From the NCBI GenBank assembly GCA_009746045.1, contig RPFO01002028.1:1-57500 (forward strand): a stretch of DNA of 57,500 bases, in the 5' to 3' direction. Each line of letters starts with the position of its first letter. Within the stretch, counting starts at the first letter, position 1. The notes beneath the pieces are model-generated. The model worked only from the letters and a program-made list of their open reading frames with translations, searched no databases and had not been told where the DNA came from. This document shows positions 11,101-22,226 of this stretch, in pieces. Source of the stretch: Mesostigma viride. Its lineage: Eukaryota; Streptophyta; Mesostigmatophyceae; Mesostigmatales; Mesostigmataceae. Made by a program: the position numbers and the translations under genes.

Positions 11101-12273
11101 GGAAGGACGGTTGTGATGACTTTGCCCCCCCGCTCGACGGGGATGGAGCAATGCCCGAACACGATACTGCTGAATGAGGATGACGATCCGGAGCCGTCGG
11201 CTGACACGGATTTTGTTGCGAGCACCCCACTGCAGAAGAGGGTATTGGAGGCTCGTAACGTGGAGGGTCCGCCGAAAGTCTCAGGTGGAGGGCCGGCGTT
11301 TGCCGGATTGATGCGCCCGACTGAGGTGGTCGATGTTGAGGCGCCGCCAGGGACATCGACCGCACCGTTGACCGCATTGACGGATATCTTCGATCGACCA
11401 AGGATGCCCTTCCACGCTCCAACGGTACATTCGGCCGGTAAATTTCATTTTCAATAAACGAGTTTTATAAGTACCTTAATATATTTCTACATAAGTTTTT
11501 TTGCATCAGTCCATGGCTTCATTGATTTCTCACACGACCCTTCCGTATTCATGTTAATTGGCATGTGCTTACGTGCAGGGAAAGGCGAAGAAGAAACTCC
11601 AGTTCGGTTTCCCCGTGGATCCGCGTCTGGGACTGTGTCCAGAGAGGCCGGCCGTGTTGTTGGCCAGGCCGCGGTCGGCGAACCAGTTGCACAACCGGGG
11701 GCGGGAGGGGACGAGCTCCCACCCAACGCACCAACTCACGCACCAGCCTTACCGTGCGGTCAGCCAGAAAAAACGTACGAAGAGTTGATGGCAGAGGCGG
11801 CGGCTGCGCAGGGGCAGAAGGCAAAACGTCGGGGAGGGGGCAGGCGAGGGGCGGGGCAGGAGACGGAGGGTGCCGACGAACCTGCACAGCCGCAGAAGGG
11901 TGGTGGTCAGGGCAGAGATGCGACGGCCGAAAACCGAATCAGGGACGTTCGGCCGGACGTCCGGATGCGCTTTATGGATGGCGCGAAACTGAGTCGCGGA
12001 GGTTGGAGTTCGAAATGGGTAGACGAGGTGTGCATAAACTGGGAGCACAAGTACCCCAAGAAGGAAGATTTTCCGCTCTTTGGCACCCTCCTGGGCAAAG
12101 AGAGGGAGAAGGTGGTGTTCAGATGGTTTGATGAAGGGCACGACCTCGGTTGGAGTAATGAGTGCGAGCAAAAGTTTCGTTTCCCTCTGAAGTTCGCTAG
12201 AGAACATGTTACTCTCCTGAAGGAAGGCGCCAGCTGGGACAACATTCCTTCATATCGACCTGGCAAGCGATGA
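5190..12273 (+). CDS. Large seven-exon gene of unknown function
   Basis: Exons inferred from GT/AG sites and phase: 5190-5864, 5986-6042, 6170-6250, 6374-6880, 7322-8507, 8764-11437, 11579-12273 (TGA). The first five introns are phase 0 and the last is phase 1. Exon 5 fits only if one base is missing near 7398-7401 and another in the G-run at 8437-8442; with both restored its length is in phase. These may be real mutations or homopolymer errors. The product would be about 1,958 aa, not recognised. It is proline/glutamine-rich at the N-terminus and helical and charged in exons 4-6. An acidic block lies near 10255-10420, with an alternative open frame that is even more acidic. Five 24-aa repeats follow, then a compact C-terminal domain rich in W, F and K/R in exon 7. 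An AATAAA near 11452 lies in the last intron just before an in-frame stop, so a shorter form may exist. The ATG sits directly after TTGCAG, so a 5' leader exon is possible. Confidence 0.6.
6306..6326 (+). promoter_or_regulatory. Intronic dyad motif copy
   Basis: GTTACGAC, spacer GGCC, GGCGTTTCT, inside the intron 6251-6373 and about 45 bp before its acceptor. Confidence 0.55.
6866..7321 (+). repeat. Three ~150-bp tandem repeats covering an intron, each with donor-like sequence and a dyad motif
   Basis: Units start near 6866, 7018 and 7168. Each copies the exon end (GAGGGGAATGAG-like), the donor (GTAAGT; mutated to CCAAGT in the second, intact GTAAGT in the third), a G-rich stretch, the dyad motif (6938-6958, 7088-7108, 7240-7260) and a T-rich tract. 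Only the last reaches the CTGCAG acceptor at 7321. The intron therefore grew by duplicating its own 5' end. Confidence 0.75.
8508..8763 (+). repeat. Intron with three ~68-bp repeats, each with a dyad motif
   Basis: Motif copies at 8517-8537, 8586-8606 and 8653-8673 are each followed by a T-rich stretch, the first two also by a pseudo-acceptor (TTTCAG, CTTAG) and an ATGCCAT word. The intron runs from GTAAGC at 8508 to GATGCAG at 8763. Confidence 0.7.
10650..10966 (+). repeat. Coding 72-bp repeats (24 aa) holding inverted dyad motifs
   Basis: Five in-frame units encode a G-N-A-G-G-R-I-C-D-E-E-G-D-R core. Each contains the dyad motif on the opposite strand (10657-10677, 10729-10749, 10801-10821, 10873-10893, 10945-10965), spaced exactly 72 bp. 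The last copy has diverged. The translated repeat thus seems to have been built from the same element that fills the introns. Confidence 0.75.
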
Positions 12274-12403
12274 TGGGCGAGGACTTTGCACGAAATCGCG
12301 TTTTGCACGTAATTTCCCACCGCAACGTGGAGAAATGCAGATGTACATAGTAGTTGGATCAGTTACCGTGACTTTGGGCAGTTTAGTACTTAGTTGGGGT
12401 GAC

Positions 12404-14239
12404 GTGTCCAATGTATATTAAAAATATAATTACTTACAGCAGAGTGAAATCACTCAAACCAAAGCAAACGCCCAGCTATAAACCTATATACAGAGCCATG
12501 TCAAAGCTCTATACTACGATAAGACCAATGGAAACGCCTAACGGGAGGAACCTAATAGCCCTGCTGCACCGCAAAATCAGCCCGCGTACGGCGGAGCATG
12601 ATGTCCGCCATGGCCCGAGTCAGCGCCACCGACAAGCGCTGACGCCAATATGACGTCCAGGTCCGCGCCGACCATGGGGCCCGCTGGCCCTCCAGGTCCA
12701 GCCGGTCCTCCCGGAGCCGGCAACACTCCTTGAAGAAGGCGGAGGTCAGGGGCCCCATGGCCCCAAACTCCTCCAGGACAAAGGGCACCACACGATGGTG
12801 CCCGACGTCGCCGTAGGCCAGGAGCTTGGCCCGCTCCGCCCGGTCCGCCGTGTAACCTGCCGTGAGGGAGGCCCCAGCCACGTGGCTAAGAGCCAAGGGC
12901 CGCGCCACCGAAACGTCAATAAGCAGATGCCGGCCACCCCCCTCAAAGTCCAGCACCACGATGTCAGGCCGGTGGTTGGGGGAATAGAAGGCAGCGCCAT
13001 CCGCATCCTCGGACCGGATGTTCGCGTGGGGGAAAACCGACCGAATCATGGCGAGCACCACCGTCAGGAGGACAGTGTGCAAATACAAATACCAATTCTG
13101 ATTCTGTTGGCCCCCCATGCAGGCAAGGTAGTGAGTCCCCGTGGGATCCAGCGGCTGCCCACAGCTACCACAAGGCCGCCCGGCCGGAACAAGAGGCTGC
13201 GGGGCAAATAGCTGGTGCCGGAGCGCCACCGAGTAGTGGCTGGGAGCCAAGGCGAATGGGGGGGCCATGGGAAGAGCACGAAGGTACGCCGAGCCCACAC
13301 TCCGCAAGGAAAGCGAGAACAGCCACGCACGTCCCTGGGCGTTGAGGTCCGCGAAAAGAGCAATCCAATCAGCCGTGTGCAGAATACCCGCGTAGGTTTT
13401 CTGGTGTTTATCGATGACGCGAGCAGGGAATGCGGCGGGAGATTGAACGGAGGCGACCGAGGGAGTGCCGCGAGGGAGGTGGCGCTGTACCGCCTGAGCG
13501 GCACGGACGGGAGAACAGGCCTGCTGGATCTCAGCATAGGCCTCCTGGATGGCGGTGACGAAGGGCAAAGGGCTGCTGGGGTCCAGGAGGTCAGGCGCTG
13601 CCGTTGCCAAAAGGGGCAGGAGCCGGCAGCTTTCCGCCCACGACTGAGCGACGGAGCCCAAAAAGGCTGCTGGGGCCAGCCGGGCGGCACGAGTCAGACC
13701 GCAGCCACCCATCCGTGCAGGCAGGGAGGCAATGCGAATAGCATGTGGCGGGAGGTCGGGGCCCGGGACCAGCTGCGCCAAGGCCGACTGGATGCGTTCG
13801 TCGTGGCCCTCGGCGGCCAGCCGGACCTGAGACGGAAGAGCGCCCCGGAGCCAGTGAACGACGCGAGGGTGAGCGCAAAACCACAGAAGCAGACCCTTGG
13901 TCTGCGAATCATGAAGGCGCGCAATCAAGGGCAGTACCTCAGTGCGTGCCTCGAGGGCGGCCCGCAGAGCATCGATGACAAACGCGGGGTCGCCAACCGG
14001 AACGCCGAGGACATCCAACCCATGGAGGCGCTCGTCCCGGCCCAAGAGCTGGGGCGGAAAGCCGGAGCAATCACCTTGGGGCGAGTACACCGCGCACTTG
14101 GCAAGGGTCAACTGGAGGTTGATGTCGGCCACCGCGGTCTGCAGTGCCAGCAGAGCCGCGGTGGTGTCCGGCACAGGGCCCAGCAGGTAGATATCATCCA
14201 AGTAGGCCTGAATAGCCATGCATAGTGTCCAATGTATAT
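12404..14239 (-). mobile_element. 5'-truncated non-LTR retrotransposon with 15-bp target-site duplication
   Basis: The 15-mer GTGTCCAATGTATAT occurs at 12404-12418 and 14225-14239 and brackets a minus-strand retrotransposon ORF. The element itself is 12419-14224, with its 3' end at the low coordinate and its 5' end cut inside the reverse transcriptase. Exact duplication beside a 5' truncation is the mark of target-primed reverse transcription. It landed about 130 bp downstream of the large gene ending at 12273. Confidence 0.9.
12552..14224 (-). pseudogene. Reverse transcriptase C-terminal part with zinc knuckle and restriction-like endonuclease
   Basis: A long uninterrupted frame that begins at the truncation point, with A-Y-L-D-D-I, the Y-x-D-D catalytic box of a reverse transcriptase, in its first ten residues. 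A thumb-like region of about 330 residues follows, then C-x2-C-x9-H-x3-C (a nucleic-acid-binding knuckle), then R-P-D-I-V-V-L-D-F, a short gap and L-I-D-V-S-V. The last two match the PD-(D/E)xK core of restriction-like endonucleases in early-branching non-LTR elements. The N-terminal finger and palm motifs are lost, so the copy is dead although its remaining frame is intact, suggesting recent insertion. Confidence 0.85.
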
Positions 14240-14598
14240 ATGGTGGGGCGCGTCCAAGGGGGTCCACGCTGATTGAGCACTTGCATGTGTTCTTTCAACA
14301 TATTCGGACATGTATGAAATGAATAAATTGTTTGGACGATTGCAAATTGATTGATTGAAGAATGAGATACCATTATTAATTGAAAAATGTAAAACCTCAT
14401 TGTGAATTTGTACTTCAAACTTTCACATGCATGCCCCAAATTGTGCATTTGTGCAGGTTTTAATTATGAGAAGTAGCATTTCTCTACAAATATTGAGAAA
14501 TTTAGGGGCACTTGGGGTTGTTGGCCATGTTCATTCATGATAAAATGGACTTTTTATGCTGTAACATCATCTTCCACTAGTCCAAAACGCTGCTTTCA
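14240..14598. other. AT-rich intergenic DNA
   Basis: Nothing recognisable: AT-rich, without a credible ORF. It is the right flank of the retrotransposon insertion. Confidence 0.6.
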
Positions 14599-16398
14599 TC
14601 AGACGTCAAAAGTACCAGCAATGGCCCTAGGTTGGAGCAGTAGATGTTGGGGACGCCCACCAGTAAGGCCCATGCGACCAAGGATTTCTCGCTCAAACGC
14701 ACGGGCAAGCTTCTCGGAATTCGCACCTTCCTCCATGTCGAAGTTCTTGACGATGACGTTGAGGCTGCGCTTGGCAGCTCGGCCTCCTCGCGGAGGTCAA
14801 GCGTCTGCCGCTGGAGCTGGGCTGCGACGGCGGAGGTGGTGGAGGTGGTGTGCTGCTTTTATAACCCATAGTCCGGGAATGGGTTTTTGGCATTTTAAGA
14901 CCCCTGAAAATGGAAAAAATCATAACTCATAGGCCACAACTCCAAATACCGGCCCCCAACCAAGGTGCTAGGAGTATCTACACTTCAAGGGCTTTCAGAA
15001 AATGCAATAATATCCCGAGTCCATTCAGTGCTTTGCAAGATATTTACTGCCAAAGTTGGACAAAAGACGATCATTTTCAGGCAAGGGAAATCCCCTTAGT
15101 AGTTTACCCCTGCAGGGAGGGTTCTAAAAAATTATTCTGGGGTTGGACAATGTCAATAGATAGTGCCACCATGCTTTCCTTGGGTCAGACCGCACGGATA
15201 GCCCATCTGACCTATATAATGCGCTCACTTACGTGTGTGGGTTACGCGCGCGTAAGCAGCCATCCATGAAATGCCACACACTTATGCATTGTATACAGCC
15301 ACATAGGACTGTAAAAAGTGCTGGGAAACAAAGAAGTGCTAAACCAGCACTAACGGAATGGCATCCTCCAAAGAAACACCACAAACTGAGCAGATTTGGG
15401 GCTAATAGCACTCATACAGCAGGCATGGAAACCTGCTGCAAGAGGCACTGATACACTCGTGTAAAATGGATGTGTAAACCACAGATTCCCGTGCAAACGA
15501 CATGCAAACACGTTGCCGTACCTGGCTTGATCACGACCTTTCCGGGTTCTGCTGGCCGGGACCCTCATATCTCACACTGGCTAATGCTTTCCAGGCATAG
15601 GCCGCCATAGCCTCATAATGCATGCATCCGACATGATTACCAGGTTGATGTTCTGTGCAAAGATGACCTATAAACGCATCCGAATTCACAGGGACGCTGC
15701 TGCGGATGTCCCGTACCAAAACTGGGTGCTCGGGCTGGCGCAGACTGCCGGGCCATAAGAAGAAAATCGAAATATGGCATGCCATTACTCATCTGGTACT
15801 GACGACCAAGAAAGCAGTAATGTCCTACCTGTATTTTACCAATGCTATACATCTGGCCACCCCTGACCTACGAAAATCACGCATCATCATTCTGAGCAAC
15901 ATTCTGAGCCATTACAAGCCGCGAGACGCAAAATTTCCTTGATAACGGCACGCTAGCAGCCATATCTCGTTACGCGCGCGCGAGTGAAAATTTCCCGCCA
16001 AAGTCACGTGATACTGTCTCAATACACGTTGTATTTACCAGGCTATGGCGAATATTACCCCCAAACCTATTATGCATCACCTTCGTCCTTAAGTGTTCCC
16101 AGACCCACCGGACCAAGTTGACATCCGTCACAGGTGGCGCGGCGCTCCGGGAATTGAGCGCCGCGCCACCGGGAGTCAAACATGCAGTGCGATATATCGC
16201 ACTATTTCCGGACTAACGGGTTAAAAGCATGTCCGCCCAGGTCGTGATGGGAGGAGCATCGCCGGCCAGGCCAGCAGGGGCTGGCTTGGCAGCAATGTCC
16301 TTCACCGCCTGGGCGGTGAGGCCTGCGGTGTTTTGCAGGACCTCGATGGCATTGTCCTTAATAGCACTGGGCAGCGCGATGCCTATGTTCTTTGGCAA
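14599..16398 (-). pseudogene. Retrotransposon ORF1-like gene split by a DNA element
   Basis: The first part, 16398 down to 16221, starts with M-P-K-N-I-G and ends in T-W-A-D-M-L-L. The second part, 14860 down to 14599, has a coiled-coil-like segment (Q-L-Q-R-Q-T-L-D-L-R-E-E) and, after a one-base shift near 14775, N-V-I-V-K-N-F-D-M-E-E-G. The latter resembles the RRM-like segment of LINE ORF1 proteins. If 14861-16220 (element plus one 4-bp duplication) is removed, the first reading frame continues straight into the coiled coil. The family assignment is tentative; the split is well supported. Confidence 0.55.
14865..16220. mobile_element. 1.36-kb DNA element with TTAA-type flanks (piggyBac-like ends, non-autonomous)
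   Basis: The left end reads CCCATAGTCCGGGAA and the right end, reverse-complemented, CCCGTTAGTCCGGAAA. The flanks are ATAA (14861-14864) and TTAA (16221-16224). CCC ends and TTAA targets are typical of piggyBac-type transposons. No transposase is seen inside. The right end holds two strong hairpins: GTGGCGCGGCGCTC arms around 16134-16169, and a GTGCGATATATCGCAC palindrome near 16187-16202. Excision restores the frame of the surrounding ORF1-like gene. Confidence 0.65.
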
Positions 16399-18554
16399 TT
16401 GGCGCGGCGTTTACTTCCCCGTTCGCGGGTTTTTACAGGGAAAAATACAGTGGGGCCCTGGTGGGGCTAGGAATCAGTTGGGGCGAAAAACTATAATGCA
16501 TTATTGGCAACCTACGCTTGCTGTTTATTAGGGTTAGGTAGCGACGGTGATATTGCTGCAGAAAGCGATGACGAGATCGGCAGGCCTGACTTGAGACAAT
16601 TTGCAGCCATGAAGTCAAAAGGTCCCGAGTGGGATTACGTGCAGGACAAAAAAGAAAAGATTCGGGATCCTGTTGCCATGAAAGAGGTCTCTGTGAGTAA
16701 GCAGCATCGGCGCATTCTGCAACAAGAGCTTACACTCCAAGGCTGGGGCAGTCAGCGTCTATCGAATTCGAGCACACTTTCGGCCTGCATCTCAAATATC
16801 CAATGGAGGGATCGCGGCCTGCGAGACTTATTTCGAAGGAGTTACGGCCGGGACAAGTTTCTCAGGACTGTCAAGAAGAACACGAGTAGAAGGCGGCTGA
16901 CAAGAAGCAGCACGCCAATCCGCTGCTTGGATACTTGGCCCGGAACCTCGTTGGCTCGGACACACCAAGCTGTTCAGTTGTACCAACGCGGTCCGATGTC
17001 CCCGATCATTGATGCAACCGTCCATGTCTCCGCTGAGTACCTTTTTAGTCGTCTTCTCCCACAAACATATGCCGCTCGACTTAGTGGAACATCGTCATTC
17101 CCGTGCGCAGTTTGCTAGGACACACCAAGCTGTTGTACCAACGCGGGTAGTGTATCCAATGATGCAACCGTACATGTCCCGCGCTGATCGAGTCCCATTG
17201 TTTCTTTGTATCAAGGAGACATTGACCAGTTGTATGTTTGTGAAGCCATGCTATTTAGTGTTGGTCTTGGTCCTCGGCCTTCATCACTATTTCCAAATCT
17301 CTGCCGGCTGCCCATGTGCGGCCGGCCGGGCGTGGGCAACAACAACCTCGACGGACACCAACATGATAGCCACCATTGGGCCGGCACCCCGCCGGCGCCA
17401 CCCCCGCCCTTCCGCCCAAGATTTTCATCACTGTTTAAATGGATCCTGACGACAGACCTCTCGTTATGGGTTTCCGCCCATCCAGTTTTACCGTCCGATC
17501 AATGATTGATCTACGGCCACCGACGCATCAGATCATACGGCGACCGCGCCAGGGCGCCGGCCGGCCACCTCAGTTTTCCATAGTTTCCCCAAAACCACCA
17601 ACATTTCAAAAGTATCATACTTTAATTTCGAAACTAAGTTCCTACAGTTCAGATAGGCGGGCCGAATAGTATCTGACGGTCAAACCTGAGAGTGGTACCC
17701 GGGCAAAAATGAATTTTCCGGGTAAATGGGTATTTTTATTAACCAATAGGAATATCGTTAGGTGAAGGGATACCACGTATCGACCAGCTGGTTACCCAAT
17801 GTGGTTACCCAGACAAAATGGATCGCAGGGAGTTTGGCTGTGCACTTGTCCCACGCTGGGGACAAACTATAGTTGTCTCACTTCATACAGTAGTAAGGGC
17901 CACTACGGTATTGCAAACGAGAGCTGGTTTCAGGTTTGCCAGCATCTTGAAAGTTGGAAACACGCTTGCCCTCGGAGCTCGGCATTTCATCTCCAGAAAG
18001 AAAAACTGGCGGAGTTGCGACCATCGTAATATTTCTCACGGCTAACTGCACGGCTGAAGGATGGAATTGTGCAATTACAATTTACCGTGCTCTTTGGCGC
18101 TGGTGTCTTCAGTTGCTTTTGAGTACATTCTTCTGACCGGCAGCCCCGAAGATGATATTTTCAGATAACTTGTTCAGTGTCCCGCTCTGCAGAAATAAAC
18201 GTGGCAGGCGTGCCTTGCCAACCATTGGCAAAAGCTATCTGTGGAAGGGACCGCAATTTCGGCTGCAGTGAGAAAGGTCATTCGAGCAGATGTCTAGGCC
18301 CCCCGAGACGGTTGGGGCAAGAAGTTCCAATCCCCATCTTGAGGACCTCGGCGCCGGCTTGGTATGCCCATTTCTTATATCCAGTCTTGTTATAACTCGG
18401 AGGGGTGATGCAGGAGTTTCAACTGGTCATCACTGTGGCAAAAAAAAGTGCATAGATAGCATCTCTTTATCTTACCCTTACTGCACCAGCCACGTGAACG
18501 CCAGCTGACGTTATCCGCACGCATCCTGCCTAACTCTCCTGTCCAATCCTTCAG
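16399..18554. other. Mostly unassigned DNA before the coiled-coil gene
   Basis: A charged frame at about 16538-16700 (acidic, then K/E-rich) could be an exon or an old element fragment, but I see no domain. An 80-bp direct repeat lies at 16958-17190. Missing 5' exons of the coiled-coil gene may be here. Confidence 0.4.
16958..17190. repeat. Imperfect ~80-bp direct repeat
   Basis: 16958-17040 and 17118-17190 share ACACCAAGCTGTT, GTACCAACGCGG, ATGATGCAACCG-like and ACATGTC-like words in the same order, with small gaps. No gene is associated. Confidence 0.65.
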
Positions 18555-21020
18555 GAAGAACGTCTGAAGCAAACAGCATTTTACGAGCATGCGGCGCACC
18601 AGCACTACGCTTTGCTGTAAGTCCACGATCCCTGTCGCACTCGTTGTGTGTCTAGTCAGCTCCTGCCACGCTCCGTTGTTTCCTCGATACCTGTTCGCAT
18701 TTGGCTGCACCTAACAGTCCTTGCTGTCGGACCTGGGCTTCCATCCCCGGCGCCATGTTGTAGCGTGGAGGCGGTGAGTGACCTGCAGCGGCGTCAGAAG
18801 ATGATGGACGACGAGAACCGCGCGCGCAACAGCTCTCTTGAGTGGCTCAAGGAGCAGAACCAGAAGGTGGTTGCGCGACTCGATGAGGTGACCGAGGCGG
18901 TGCGCGTGCTGCGCGACAAGCTGCAGCAGGTGAGCGGTGTCATTAGTGGGTTTGCGATGGTAGTAGCTGCAGCACGTGAGCATCGTCACTTGTGTAGTGA
19001 TAAGTGACAAGCTGCAGAAGGTGCAGCGTGCCAGTAAAACTTTACATGGCATTCTGTTGTGTGTATGTGCTGGGACAAGCCGCAGCAAGTGAGCAGCATG
19101 CTCGTGGTGGCAACAGCTACAGCAGTTGAGCCATATCACTTTTGTATTTGTGCTGGCATAAGCGGCAGCAGGTGAGCACCCTGGCACCCACCGCCGCACA
19201 GGGATGTGCCCTTGTGTGACAAGGCTGGTCCCTCTGTCGAGGGCAGGTTTTGTTCCTGTGATTCAATATATGGTGCCTTGTGACTAGGGGTGTGCTCTCG
19301 GACCCGGATGTTCAGGCCGACCCGATATCGGACTGTAGCCGGTCAGACGTTCACCACAAGGCATGTCATGCCATGGGGTGGAGGGCTGGAGGGCGGTGCC
19401 ACATCCGCTGCTTGTGTGCACTGCCTACTGTGGTGGGGATGGGAGTTTCGCCGACCAAGTTGGCCAAGCCGCGTGATTCCAGCCATGACCACTCCCTGTC
19501 ACTGCAGCATCCCTTCCTGGCCGCAACTGCTGGCTTCGCACCTGCCCCGTGCCCCATGCCCCATGCCCCGTGCCCCATGCCCCATGCCCCATGCCCCATG
19601 CCCCATGCCCCATGCCCCATGCCCCATGCCCCATGCCCCATGCCCCATGCCCCATGCCCCATGCCCCATGCCCCATGCCCCATGCCCCATGCCCCATGCC
19701 CCATGCCCCATGCCCCATGCCCCATGCCCCATGCCCCGTGCCCCATGCCCCATGCCCCCATGCTTGGCCGCCTATGGTGAGCTGTGGGGGAGGCGCCCAC
19801 ACTTGTGCCTGTTGCGCCCCCCCTCCCCCCCTTTTCCTTGATGTGTACAGCCATGCATGCCGCTGCTGCTGCACATGCAACACAGGACACTGCCCGCCAG
19901 GTGTCGGTGTGCAGAGGAGACACATGCTGCTTTTTTGTTAGGCTGGCGCGCGCACCTGTATTTGTCCCAATGAACCTGGACCTTGGGGATTGTTCAAGTG
20001 TGGCATGCGCTGGGCCCTTGCCTGCTCTCGGCAGCTAGGGCGCACATGGGATTGCACCAGGGTATGGGTGCGCTGGGTCGCCCGCTGAGGAATAAGCCAC
20101 ATACCCTGGGTATGAGCCGGGTATTTTTGCGGCGCCAAGGACAGGTTCCGTGCTTTACCATATTGCCATGCATGCCAGGTGCGTAGCATTATTCTAGCAC
20201 TGTTTCATGGGCACTGTGTGCCTATGGAATCATGGGTCTGCGTGCCTGCTCGCCCGCGCATGCACCCAGTTTGCACAGCTGCACCTGCTCCCCCCCAGCA
20301 CGCCTGCCCGTGCTGCCCCGGGCTGCCTCCAGGACCGTCACTAATTCCCCCTCTGCCTGCCACAGTGGCCATGCCCGTGTGTGCGATGCGATGATTCTAC
20401 TTTTTTTGGTGGGAAGGCAGGTGCCACCGTGGCCACCCTTTGCCTGCGTTTGTCTGCCACCCACTGCCACCCTCTACCGTCTGACCTGCTTCCCTCTGCC
20501 ACTCGTCGCCACCTGGCACCTCCACCCCCTGCCACCTGTCCACCAGACGGAGAAGCGCGTCGCCGCGGAGCAGCAGGTGTTAACGGAGAAATACTCGCAG
20601 GTGCACGCTGAAGTATTTTTAGCCCGGTGTGGTTGTGATCATGGCAGTACTTGCGGGTGCTCACTCACATGGCTTTTCCGGTTTGCATGGCTTCGATGTC
20701 CAGTGTTGCTGTCATCCAAGTACGCTCCGGTGCACAGGGCACGGGTGGCTGCTTTTGCTCGGTCGGTTCATGTTGGTGTTATTGTCCTAGTCCTCGCAGG
20801 TGTGCTCTCCGTGCGTGGTCACGTTCACATGGTTTGTCTCTAAGCAAGTGCTAGTGTCTCATGTTGCAGCATGCGCACAAAGTTGTTTGGTTTAGATATG
20901 CTGGCGCACGCGCCTTCTGTGTACAAACGGGTCCTTTCACGCTGGTGTTCAGGGCGTCATTACAGGGACAATGGGGCAGGTGGGCGCCTGCGGAATGGAG
21001 GAGCTGTGTGTGTGTGTGTG

Positions 21021-21092
<72 letters not shown>

Positions 21093-22123
21093 GTCAGGGC
21101 ATCTAAGCTGCTAGGGGACCCATGGTTCACGTCCTGCAGGCAGCAAATGTGTGAGGAAGGACGCATGAGTGTGATTGTAGCAAGCTTATCTTGTGTGTGT
21201 TGGGTGTCTGGTGCCCCCGTTGGTGATTAAGCTTTGTGGCCTGCCTGTGTTGTGAGGTAACCGCGCAAGCCTGATGGTCCTCACGTGGTCCCGCAAGGCG
21301 GAACCCCATGCGGCGCTCTGCCTTGTCCCCCTTCCTCCACTTCCCCCCATGCGCTGCGTCCACTGTGGGGCTGCCCTTCCCCCAGACAAGTGATGCGGTG
21401 GTGTTGCTGCGCGAGGGTTTATCGTCGCTGCGGGAGCGTGTGACCACCGACCAGGAGGCGCTGGAAAAGGAGTGGAGCGGCCAGGTGGAGCAGATCACCG
21501 ACGCGATGGTGCGGCTCAAGAAGCGCATGGAGGCCGACGCCGCAGACGCCAGCAAGCAGCATCACAAGATGAAGGAGCTGGTTGTCATTTTGACTGATGG
21601 GGTCACCCAGCTGGAGGGGGTGCAGGGGGAGGACCATGAGTGCTTGGGCCTGCTGGGGCGCGAGGTGCGAGAGACCACCAAGCGGCTAGAGGCTCGTATA
21701 GAGGCCGCCGAGGCTCTGGTCGCGAAGGGGCAGGCGCAGGCGCAAGCGTTAGCGGTTGCCAACACAAAGGCGGGCCCTGCCAAGCCAGGGGACAAGAATG
21801 CCCCCCCAATGGCAGCCACTGTGGCGGCCCCCGCAGTGCCGGATGCAAGAGGGGATGCGCAGCTGGCCGAGTCATTGGAGAAGCTGGAGAAGCGCGTGGA
21901 GGAGGTGGAGGCGGGTGTGGCCAGCGGTCAGACCCAGATCGCATCGCTCACAGGGTCCCTGGCATCGGTACAGGAGGAGGCGGCGCGGCTGGATGCGGAC
22001 ATAGGTCAGCTGGTGGAGGCGTTCCGTCGCAGCGTGGAGGCGGGGGAGCGGCTGCGGATGAGTGGGGGCGTGGCGGGGGAGGACGCGGCGTCGGTGCTAA
22101 ACCTGCTGTACGCGGCACAGTGA
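18555..22123 (+). CDS. Coiled-coil protein, 3' four exons (5' end not found)
   Basis: Exons inferred as 18555-18616, 18764-18929, 20547-20600 and 21386-22123 (TGA). All have AG/GT borders and consistent phase (2, 0, 0), giving at least 339 aa. The joined product is almost continuous heptad-repeat coiled coil through about residue 190, rich in E, R, K, Q and L. Then come an Ala/Pro linker and a second coiled coil (E-K-L-E-K-R-V-E-E-V-E) up to the C-terminus. No motor or catalytic domain is seen. A structural role (cytoskeleton, basal body or vesicle tether) would be a guess. The 5' exons lie upstream of 18555 and I could not place them. The introns are filled with minisatellites. Confidence 0.65.
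18911..19180 (+). repeat. Four degenerate copies of an exon-end/splice-donor block
   Basis: GACAAGCTGCAGCAG with GTGAGC-like continuation occurs at about 18915, 19006, 19073 and 19156, each decayed to a different degree. The first is the real exon end (18929). The others lie in the following intron and could act as decoy donors. Confidence 0.55.
19547..19762. repeat. (CCCCATG)n 7-bp minisatellite
   Basis: About 30 copies with occasional CCCCGTG variants, inside the 18930-20546 intron of the coiled-coil gene. Open in several frames by repetition only. Confidence 0.95.
21005..21090. repeat. (TG)n microsatellite
   Basis: About 42 TG units with one C interruption, inside the 20601-21385 intron of the coiled-coil gene. 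Confidence 0.95.
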
Positions 22124-22198
22124 CCACGGCGCAATACAGTGACCACCGGCTGTACTCAGTACCGTCAAGCTATTGAAACTGGCGTAGTGTCCTCTGGC

Positions 22199-22226
22199 TG
22201 TAACCGGCACGGCGACCACGATGTAA
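22199..22226 (+). terminator. TGTAA poly(A) signals
   Basis: TGTAA at 22199-22203 and 22222-22226, 76 and 99 bp after the stop of the coiled-coil gene. TGTAA is the usual polyadenylation signal of green algae. Confidence 0.5.

Noticed and set aside
12795-14225. Plus-strand ORFs opposite the retrotransposon
   Set aside because: Antisense shadows of the RT/endonuclease frame, which has clear motifs.
19280-19941. Overlapping ORFs across CCCCATG repeats
   Set aside because: A 7-bp unit opens every frame; the region is an intron of the coiled-coil gene.
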